Positions 22,970-33,679 of a DNA stretch of 64,000 nucleotides are shown piece after piece. The stretch lies in assembly GCA_003833135.1 (NCBI GenBank), contig QZLH01000382.1:33803-97802 (forward strand), read 5' to 3'. The first letter of the stretch is position 1, and each line of letters starts with the position of its first letter. The translations under genes were made by a program, and so were the position numbers. The notes below the pieces were generated by a model that was not told the origin of the DNA, made no database searches, and saw nothing but the letters and a program-made list of their open reading frames with translations. This DNA is from Oehlia diaphana. Lineage: Eukaryota; Glomeromycota; Glomeromycetes; Glomerales; Glomeraceae.

Positions 22970-25830
22970 TATATGCAAGTATATATATAATTCAATATCA
23001 AATTAATTCCATCTTTTATTGAAAACTTTTATGCATTTTTTTACAAAATAATTTTTGATATATTTTAAGTAAATCTTTGATAATAATAAAAAGTTTAATT
23101 ATTTTAATAAAACAATTGGCTAATAAAGTAGTAATTTTAAATTTAAGACATTTTAATTTCTTTTTAATTGGATTTAATAATTGATAGCAATTGATATCAG
23201 TTCTTTTAAATTAACATAAAAATGCTAATTAGAAAAAATTTTTCTAATGTTATTACTTAGTATTAATCTATTATTTAATTTTTTGTTTATAATATGTTTA
23301 GTTGAAACTTTATTTAAATTTTGAAAGCATACAAAATTATAAAAGGATAAAAGTTTTCCACTTTTGCTGTGTAATAAGAATGTCCAGGTACACTTACATC
23401 AAATGATGCTTTGCATCAAAAAGAAATAAAATAAAAACAAAAACAAAAACAAAAATAAAAAAAAAGGATTAGGTTGACATTAATCTATTATTTAATTAAT
23501 ATGCAAAATAAAGATATTAAATGGATTTTTACAAAGAATGACATATGATTTCAGATTTTTATTTTTTATCATTTTTTTACTATATTGTATGCAAATTTTT
23601 CCAGTTCTAAAAGTATTTGTCAACTTATATACATTTTTTTATAAATTCTTTGGTAAAAAATAATTTGCAAATATCAGTACTAATAATTAAATTTTTTATA
23701 TAATAATTAATGCATTAAAATAATATTATAGTCAATTCTTTTTATAATCATACATTTGAGATAAACCATTTTCCATAAAATATAACTATATACAAAATAT
23801 ATAAAAATTAAATTTTTTAATACATTTTATTATAATTTATTAAAATATATATATATTAATATATATTATTAAATTAACAATCAGTAATTATAAAAGGATA
23901 TAATATAACTTATTAGAATTATCTCATTGAAATGAATCAAATGGTGGTAGTTTTATCTTTTCATAATTACTAACTGATAAGATATTTAACAAATATCAAA
24001 AATCAGTATTTTAATATTTCTTAATTTACATTTAATATATTACTAAACATTTTGCTTAATTTTTTAGAATTCACATAAACCCGATAAAACCACTGCCTCC
24101 CATACTCTTGCCTAGGTACAGTCGCCTCAGAAAGTATTGCATGATCATTTACAGATGAAGGTCATAATTATTAGACCACTATGATTATCCTAGCATCCAG
24201 TAATCCGAATTTAATAAATAAAGGCTCATTGGATTTGTCGCATCAAGTTGAATCTAGTAATTGTAAAAAAATGATTAATACCATGTATACAACTTAGTCA
24301 CAACAACTAAAATTGATGAAATTTAAATCACTACTAATCCTATACAATAATAAAATAAAACAAGCTTAACAAAACTATAAGTTTAAATTATTTATAAAAT
24401 GTTTTTTAATAAAGTAGTACAGTTAAAATTAGAATATTTTACTGTTAAATTAAATATTTGGCCACTTTATTCTAACTAAAATTATGTATAAATCTGGTTA
24501 AAATTACTCTTAACTATATAAATCTGATTAAAATTATATATAAGTTTGGTTAGAATTAAGAATTATAATTTAAACTATATAAATTTAGCCAATAAAATTG
24601 CAAGTTTAATGTATCATGTAATATAATTGATATTTTAAATTTGGCTGCTTAAAAATTTTTTTGTTGTGACTAAATTATATGCACTATAACTCTTTGAAAT
24701 TGCCTAATAGAGACTAATTATATAGTGATAAAATCATCTAATTATCTAATCTTTTATATTAAATAAAATTAAAGATTTTATATTATTTATTAATAATTTA
24801 TATATAATTAATTTTCTTTATAATTATACATTTGGAATAAACTATTTTTCATAATTATAAAAAAGTAAAACTATATATAAAATATAATTTTTATATTTTA
24901 ATAATAAACAAATTATATAAAATATATATATATACTAATTATATTAATTTTTTTTTTTATTTTATAAGAATAAAAGTAAATTTTCTGTTAAATATTTGAA
25001 AGCTTTTAATAAAAAATAGTAGAAAAATTTTTAATAAAGTTAAAAGTAATATATAAATATAATAAATATCACTTATATTATTATGAAATTGGATATTATT
25101 AATAAAACTTCTTATAAGCTAGTTGTAAACTAAAAATACTTTAAAAATATATTAATCTTGTAAGTCAATATATCTTTAAAGTACTTTTAATTTATTTAAT
25201 AAAAATTTAATAAAAAAAAAACTAATAATAATTAAATGAAATTTCTAAAATAGATGATTTTTATTATTGTATTATATTATTTAAATTATTTTTTAAAGTA
25301 TTTATTTTATACAATAAAAAATTGAAATTCAAAGATTAATATTATATAAAATTATATAATTTATATAAATGTAATGTATAAATAGTCCTATAATGAATAA
25401 ATTTATTTTTATAGTAAAAATACTTTTTTAAATATATATATAATTTATAATGTAAAATATATATATGCTAGTCAAAAGTAATTAAAAAATGTAATAAATA
25501 AAAAACTAATAATTAAAATTTCTTCAATTTTGTAGATTTATTGCCAAATATATCACTATTATATTATTTATATATATATAAATTATTAGCCTTTTATATA
25601 ACTGAAATTTGAAAGACAAAATTGAAATCTCTTAAAAGAATTTTTATAAATTTATTATAAAAAAGAATATATTTTAAATTAAATAAAAAGAATTTATTTT
25701 ATTTTTTTATTTACAATTGATTTTTTAATTAAAAAATAAATTGTAATAGTATATTTAATCTATAAAAAATCTGAAAAGTTTAATTCAATTGCAATTTATT
25801 AAAGGTTAAATAATTATATATTAAAGATTA
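22970..25830. other. AT desert, nothing recognised
   Basis: Extremely AT-rich, poly-A/T and TATATA runs, with stops in every frame. A short less AT-rich island at 24080-24240 includes TACAGTCGCCTCAGAAAGTA, which resembles a Tc1/mariner tip but has no visible partner. Confidence 0.55.
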
Positions 25831-26117
25831 CAGTTAATTCTTAATATAGCGAACTCTTAATATAGTGAATTTTTCAGACAATTATAATAAATTTTTCCTT
25901 GCTATAACAAATTAACCAATCAAATTTCTTAATTGAATAGTTTGTAATCAAACTCTTCTAAAATACGTGTTATAAAAAAAAAATGAATACAAATGAAATA
26001 AAAAGGGTGAATTCCTATAAAAAATGTTAGACAGATTATTGTTTTCTACTTTTTTTAATTTTAGTGATTAGTAGAAGATGAATGAATTCTAGGATTCGTT
26101 ATAACAAGAGTTGACTG
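25831..26117. mobile_element. pogo-type MITE A (287 bp)
   Basis: The left end, CAGTTAATTCTTAATATAGC, and the complement of the right end, CAGTCAACTCTTGTTATAAC, form inverted termini of the pogo/Tigger type. The interior GCTATAACAAATTAACCAAT and TTTTTCAGACAATTATAATA are shared with the element at 26503. There is no coding capacity. A TA lies before the left end; the right flank has an extra C before TA. Confidence 0.75.
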
Positions 26118-26502
26118 CTATATATCAAATTAATTTTATTAAAAAATTAAAGTTTCTTTACTATATTAATCACAACTTAGTTCTAACCTTAATTTTAATA
26201 AAATAAACCAAATTCAAAATTAAATTTAAATTATAATATTTATATTAAAAGGGATTATAATAAAGTTTTTTTTAATATTAATTTAAATATTAATTTAATA
26301 ATATTCAAAATATTTGAAAAAATATTAATTAAAACAACAAGTATAAGATATCTAAAATTTATATTATTTTAATGATTTTTATAGAAAAACTAATTAATTA
26401 AATAAAAACAATTTTTTTTAGTAATTCAATTAAAGATATATTTTTATGTTATAATTTTTTATTATAATTATATATATTAATCGTTAATGATTAAAAGCAA
26501 TA

Positions 26503-26707
26503 CAGCCAAATCTTGATATAGTGAATCCTTGATGCAGTCAAACTTTACTCTTGATATAAATGAATTTTTCAGATAACTATAATAAATTTCCTCTCGCTAT
26601 AACAAATTAACCAATCAAATCTCTTAAAATCTTCACTATAGCTCTATAGTGAAGTATAGCGAAGTTGAGGTCTAGAATCAAGGATTCATTATAACAAGGG
26701 TTAACTG
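26503..26707. mobile_element. pogo-type MITE B (205 bp)
   Basis: Inverted termini are CAGCCAAATCTTGATATAGT and the complement of CATTATAACAAGGGTTAACTG's last 20 bases, flanked by TA at 26501-26502 and 26708-26709. The interior shares GCTATAACAAATTAACCAAT with MITE A. It has no coding capacity and its termini differ from those of the 2.3 kb Tigger element, so it belongs to a different subfamily. Confidence 0.85.
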
Positions 26708-26709
26708 TA

Positions 26710-28597
26710 TTAAATTTTTATTAAAATTTTTACTTTACTTAATTTTTAATGGTTTTCTTTAAAAAAAAAAATTGATTATAAGATAAAAAAAAGCTGAATT
26801 TTATACATTTAATGTTAACCCATTTGGCAACAAATCCATAAAATTTAAAGCAATTTTAATTATTAGTTTCTCATTTATTACATTTTTTGCAATTTTGATT
26901 ACTTTTTACAAGTACTGTAAGTATAATTTTAGAATATTAAAATTAATTTATTTAACTTCTTAAAATAATTATTATCTTATAAAATATGGAATATTTTGTA
27001 TTTTATAAGTTAAAAAAAAAATCAAATAGTATTAGTAAAAATTGTATTTAATAAATAATGGTCAATAATTTTTTTAATCTAAATTACTTTACTAATTAAA
27101 CTATTATTAAGTCATTAAAAAGTTTTACAAAATTAATCTAAAGTTAAACTAAGTTAAACTAGTATTTAAAGAATTCACAATTTAACTTAAAAAGTTTACA
27201 ACTTATTATCTTTATATAGTAGTTTTTCATTATAAGATTATGCCTTTAAAGTTTATTTGAAGAACAGACAAAAATCCTGGCTCTCTAACAGATATTTTTA
27301 AATAAAGTTTGAAAAAAATATTGCTAAAAAAAATTTTTTTATCATATATATAGAATGATATAAGAAGAAAACTAGCCAATGGAAAACAACCAGTAATGGT
27401 AAATATATAACATCAATTTAAGGTATCAAATCATTTCAAAATGCTAATGTTATTTTGTCATTTGCCAATTACTTAATTTGCCAAAATTTGAAATTAAATC
27501 AGGCCAGAGAAACTATAAAGTATAACAAAATTGAGAAGAAATCAAAGCCATCTTTTCAGAATACTTAATAATGAGGTTAGAATAATTTACAAAATAAGTT
27601 AATTTACTTACTTTACTACGTTAATTTTGATAACCATTTTTGTAAGACCCGGTTCAACTTTATTCGTAATGATGTGAAATCATATAAGATCTATGATAAA
27701 TTCTCGACTTATTCGTAACGTATAAGATCTATGATAAAATCTCAACTTGGTCACGATATGATTTCGATTCACGTTCTAAAGACATCCTAACGTTATTATT
27801 CTTATTATTTTGACACAAATTTTCTCCTCAAGATTTTGCCCCAGCTCCAATGAGTTTGTTTCTCTTTGCATTACAATACAGTATACTATATAATTTAATA
27901 GTAAAATTCGGAATAAAGTAAACGATTAATGAATCAATCGTATTAAATTTATTATTTTATATTTATAAATATTTGCGGATCTTTCTTTATAGTTAGAACG
28001 AACGGTCTATTTTTCTTTATTAAAAGAACTTAGTTTAAAGGAACAAAAGAAACTAAATTTAGAAATGATAAGGAAGATAAAAATTAACATTCAGACTGAA
28101 CCCTAAATTATCTGAGTTGACCCTGAGTCACCAATATATTCGGTATTCTTCAAAATTACAATTGGGTCAATGGACATTTTTTGAAAGAAATACTTAATTA
28201 TTGGAAGTGATATTTCGAAATAGAATTAAATAAAATAAATATTTTATATTTGTTTGTACAAGATTTACAAGATTTTATACTTTTATAAACCAAATATAAA
28301 TAATAATGATTCAATGTTTTGATATTTTAATTTGAACAAACGAAATTTAGCTTCGAAAGAAAGACCATGTATAAAACAAGAATTAAGGGCTGGCTGTCTA
28401 CTACTCTAAGGATTAATTAATTTCCTTATTTGTTTGCTCATTGTTCTCCGACTCCAGTTTTTTGATTATAGTACAAATAATGATGTGCGCGTACCAATTA
28501 AATATGGATTATCAAAGAAATTCCGTAATAGGGACGGGTAAACAAATTCCCGAATCATATGAAAAAAGATGTATTATACAAATATAGTGATTCTTCA
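26710..28597. other. AT desert with one LTR-like patch, no gene
   Basis: A less AT-rich patch at 27650-27860 begins TGTAAGACCCGGTTCAACTT and contains a local duplication of CGTAACGTATAAGATCTATG-type sequence. It could be a solo LTR remnant, but no matching end or target duplication was found. The rest is AT-rich non-coding. Confidence 0.4.
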
Positions 28598-29330
28598 CAG
28601 CGATCAGGAATGGTTTAATATAATTATTGTAATAAACTTTTTAAAATTAGCATGGATAATCTAAATAATACGATTCATTAACAGTTAATGGATTCTTTAA
28701 TTTGATTTCGAAACGTTGATTCGTGTTTTTTTTTACTGAAATCCTTCCTAAATCAATAAACTCTTTTGTTTTTTGTTATTTACAGAATTTGTAATGTTTT
28801 CTTTCAGCACAAATAAAATTTCAAACAAAGGATTTCAGATAGATGTATTACAGCAATTAGGAATGGTTTAATTATAATTATTGTAATAAACTTGTTAAAA
28901 ATTAGCATGTGATAATCTAAATAATACGATTCATTAACAGTTAATGGATTCTTTAATCCGATTTCGAAACGTTTATTCGTGTTTTTTTATTGAAATCCTT
29001 CCTAAATCAATAAACTCTTTGTTTTTTGTTATTTACAGAATCTGTAATGTTTTCTTTCAGCACAAATAAAATTTCAGACAAAGGATTTCAGATAGATGTA
29101 CAGCAATTAGGAATGGTTTAATTATAATTATTGTAATAAACTTTTAAAAATTAGCATGTGATAATTAAATAATACGATTCATTAACAGTTAATGGATTCT
29201 TTAATCCGATTACGAAACGTTGATCCGTGTTTTTTTTACTGAAACCCTTCCTAAATCAATAAACTCTTTTGTTTTTTGTTATTTACAGAATTTGTAATGT
29301 TTTTTTACAGCACAAATAAATTTTAAACAT
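28598..29330. repeat. Three-copy tandem array, ~250 bp unit
   Basis: Units start at 28598, 28851 and 29101 with CAGC(G)A(T)CAGGAATGGTTTAAT-type sequence. Each contains TACGATTCATTAACAGTTAA, CGAAACGTTGATTCGTG and CAATAAACTCTTTTGTTTTT, and closes with two acceptor-like tracts (TTGTTATTTACAG and TGTTTTCTTTCAG). Copies differ by few changes, so the expansion is recent relative to the surrounding decay. No open frame is shared by the copies. Confidence 0.88.
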
Positions 29331-29882
29331 ATAAAGTATTCCAAATTGGATCGTTTATGACTCCTGAACCAATTAAATAAATAGTAACATGTAACGTTTC
29401 AAGCGTTTCATGGAGACAGATTTATTTAATACAAACAATATCTCAGTTAAAAGAAAAATAAGTAATTGTAATTATGATTATTAATTTTATTTTTTTTATT
29501 ACAAAGAAATATCAATCGATTTACTAAAGTTTATTAGTGATCGTGCGTGTAACAATTAATTGTTTTGAGTACACTCGGGTGACAGAATTGTTGTGTACAT
29601 TGTGATTATTGAGTGATTGTAATTACCCGGAAAAATTGTCCGATTTTTGTTTGTAATTTTATTTTATTAAGTAATTTGCATGGGGTAGCAGAACTCAGAG
29701 AAATTTTTTAGACTTTGTGGTAGCCACAGAAATATCTTCTTATGTGCATTCGAATTATTGTTTTTTATTCTCAAGCTTGTAAGGAAAAGCAAACTAAATA
29801 TGCCATACAGGCAATTATATTTTCTACATTACAAATTAGAAGAAAAGTGCAAGAAAAATAAAATGAATTACCGCGACCTTAG

Positions 29883-29974
29883 GGCAGAGACATTTATCCA
29901 ATTTGTTATATGATATAATAAATAATACATCATATTCTTTTACCCTAAAATATTACGTAATAAATGTCATTGCC
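29883..29974. mobile_element. ~90 bp MITE related to the 10.9 kb element
   Basis: GGCAGAGACATTTATCCAAT at the left mirrors AATATTACGTAATAAATGTC at the right. The right end matches the TACGTAA terminus at 11021-11040. Confidence 0.45.
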
Positions 29975-32900
29975 ACACAGCCACAATGCCACATTAATAA
30001 ACATTCTAATTTTTTGTACTACTGTATATGAACCGGGATTCTGGGATCCTGAATCTGATCTGGTTCATTTCCCAAGAAAAAACTTATTGATATTGTTTTT
30101 CAATGTTGACAATAATTCCTCATCACCCCCATCACCATATGCGACATTTAATCAGCAAGCACGATCACGTTTGGACTATTGTTGGAAATAACGCCAAAGT
30201 GCCGAACCCAAACTAGTTTCTTTGCATATTTTGAACTACATGCATTTTTAACGTAGCACGAAATATATTTATTTTTGATTGTTATAATAATATGTATTTA
30301 CAGTATTACTCATTTACTAGAACTTTTTAAGATAAATGTTCCTTCACTTCATTTTTCTGATATAAAATGCATCTGACCAATAAAATTCGTCAAGTCACGA
30401 CACGAAATTTTTTTTGGAGTTTAGATAATTCTTAATTTTGGACAAATAATCTTGATAAATTTGGCCAAGATTATTTATAAATGTAAATGAGATTGATACA
30501 GGTCAGGAAATATCATTAGGAGAGCCAAATATGATGTACGAAAATAAATTCACCTTTTTTGAATCATTTTATGCCACTCTACCACACGGCAAAATCTATA
30601 TCAGGGAACAAATCAGACTACACAATAATATAACGACCGAATGAAAAAATTGTTGATAATTATCTAGAATATCATAAATTGTTGTTATCATTATCAGTCA
30701 AAGCGAGAACTCTAGATAATTACTCATCGATAAAATGAAAGATCGTGTCTCTATGTTTTAAATTTGAAATCGATCAATCAGAAATCAAGAACGTGAACAA
30801 GTATTCTATATTTTATTAAACTGATTTTAGTGATTTTACGTTTTTTTAAGAACTAGCATTTTATAGTTGATACTTCGATAAAATCAATCATGATTATATA
30901 AATCTATAACAGTAAAATATGATGTTTATTATATTATATGTAAAATTAATTCTTTGAGTTGCTTCTTATTATAAAGAATTTTTCATATAGAAAATAATAT
31001 ATTATTATAACTGAATATAATTGTATAAAATAAAACTCCACAAATAATAAATAACTGCACGTTAGAATTTTTAATTCCAATTCTAAATTTATAATATTAT
31101 TTGAATATTTTCCACTACGGCTACTATAAAAAATTATGTGCGAGGTATGCGGAAACATGTGGAGGTGTGCACATGAAATTTTAAAAACACTACGTTAAAT
31201 AAAATTACTTATATAAGTAAAGATAATCTTGAAATTAATAATAACAGATAACGATAAAAAATAAAATAAGAAAACTTACACGTACAATATTCCCGAGCTA
31301 AGTTATCTATTTCTGGTGGTCACCCGGCCATACCAATCTAGAAAAATGAATAATGTTATGATGAGGGTAAAAATATGATAGAAAGACTCTAAATAATTAC
31401 TACCTGAATGGCCGGTTCTATACTTCAGCATTACGTTGTTAATAGTCGATAAGCCGATGTTGTAGATGTTATAGAAACTGTTTATTGAAGTAGAATTTAA
31501 CATCTTGATAGTATCATATTTAGGATTAGGATTAGAGTTAAACATAAAAAAAAAAAATTATTTTTTTAAAAAGAAAAAGATTCGTGGGTGAAAGTGTCAT
31601 ATTTAAAAGAAAAACATCGACGCGAAAAATCATTTTTGGTAATGAAAAAACACGTTTTATTATAAATAAAATGTATAAAATGTGAATTTTGTTTTTTTAT
31701 CATACGGAGATATGGCTGAGTCATGTAGCGATTAATTTTCATGTGAGATCAGTCAGTTCAAATAAATTTTATGCAATACAATATAATAATAAATAAAATT
31801 CATTAATTTGTATATAGCCAATCACAAAATAGCAAGAAATTTTTTTGTATTATTAATATAATATATTCTTAAAATATATAATATATATACTATAATATAT
31901 ATCTAAAATTTAAAATTAGCAAAAATTAGTATAAATAATTAAAATTGATGATCTTCAAATCATAATTCTAAGGAGCGTATCAGAAATTACATAATTTAGT
32001 AGGTAAAGAGTCAGGTTCCATAATCAGATATTACAATATACCTTTATAATAAATAATATATCTTTAATATATAATTTATTTATTAAGAAACTTTTTTCAC
32101 AATTACCTTACTATTTAAAAGTCTGATTTCAATAAAACTTTTTTGTTTTATAAAGTATAAAGAGGATTACAAAATAAAAAAAAATTTAATTATTGGATAG
32201 TAAAATAATTGTATTATAATATATTTATATTACCGTACCATTCTGAAATTAAACAACCCCTGAAAACAAGCAACTTTAGCCTGCATTATGGCAATTTTGA
32301 CTAGAATTATAACTACTTTAGCCAGAATTAAGTTCAAAAAAAGAAGGTATATGTATTTTTTTAGTCAATCAGAATTCAACCACATGATAGTAAAAAGATC
32401 AGGTTTCTAATTAAGTATAATCATGTGATTTCTGATATACTACTAATACTTTAAATACTAAAGTAAAAATATATTTTATAGTATAACTCTATCATATTAA
32501 TTTAGAAATGTGATTTTACTATTTATATATAAAACTCTTAAAAGATCCTACTATAAAGGGAAATTTTATGTTACATTGTTGTTATAATTTTTTTCCTTTT
32601 TAGTTAATTAACCAATAGAATTTAAGTAAATCCTAAAGTAAGTTTTATATGAAAATGAAATTTCTACTAATAACATATTTTAGTAGTAGGCGGGATCTTT
32701 TATCATTATTAAAAACTGAAAATAAATTATTATTTTCAAATAAATCAATACCTTCTTCTATTACTATAGTAATTTGATTAAAAGTAGCAATGTTCATTTT
32801 GACTGATATTATTAATAAAATTTAATTCACTTGAAGCATTTGCAATTAAAAAAAATGGATTTAAGCTAATGAGTCCAAATAAGATATATTTATTCTAAAT

Positions 32901-33679
32901 ATTTAATTAATGATATTTTTAGATATTAAGTTTAGATAATTAAATAATATTAGAAAGGAATTTAAACTTACTTATTTTTTTTTTTTTACATAAATCAAGG
33001 AAAATTCCATATTAAGTTTGTTCATTTATCTATTAGATTTTGGATTTGTCTGGGTTTGGCCATTTGGGATTATAACCATCCAAACTAGATTTTTCCAGAT
33101 TTTTCATTATGGGATTTTAGAAAATGCTGAAAAATTCTATTTGTCCTGATATTTTCACTGAACAAATCCTAAACTTTTAGGTTTAGACGATATAAATATT
33201 ATATTTTATTATAAAAATAGAAAGAAAATTTCTTTATGTACACTAGTGTTTGAAACATATATCACGTGATTTGATAAAAAAATTTTGTAAAAAAAATTCT
33301 AATAAATAAATCTTTAAAAGAAATGTATATTAGGTGTATTTTGGTCTGTTCTGCAAGTTTACTTAGTGTATATATTATTCCTGAGCATCATCGAGATTGG
33401 GTTTCATTGAATAAACTTGAAACTTTAAATGCTCCATAGTCGTTACACTTGCATTATTTTTCATAATGGACTGTAAATTTTTTGTGTTATATAAGATATG
33501 TATATAGGTTATAACAGATATTGGGATGATGCGAAAATAATAAACCAGGAGACTGGATTATGTACGTACTACAATGATTTATTTAAAACGCAAAAGCGGT
33601 AAAGTATTTTACTATTTATTTTATTACATAGTGATCATGCATAAAAAATAAACTTGCACATTAACCTAACCACACTCAA
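29975..33679. other. Intergenic, no gene recognised
   Basis: Weak open frames of no recognised family occur at 29964-30191 (plus) and 30450-30644 (plus). Another at 31303-31545 (minus) contains a possible GTAGTA...CTAG intron ending before TTGGTATGGCCGG. None could be linked to other exons. A perfect TAATTATCTAGA / TCTAGATAATTA inverted pair lies near 30660-30725. A GGCC/GCCTGCATTATG repeat fragment sits at 32267-32335. The rest is AT desert. Confidence 0.4.

Noticed and set aside
24115..24160. Tc1/mariner tip TACAGTCGCCTCAGAAAGTA
   Set aside because: No inverted partner was found within several kb and no transposase lies nearby.
27649..27860. Solo LTR starting TGTAAGACCCGG
   Set aside because: No matching 3' end, second LTR or target duplication could be seen, so it is kept only as a patch in the region description.
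29964..30191. 75-codon plus-strand frame
   Set aside because: It overlaps the end of a MITE, has no recognisable motif and no partner exon.
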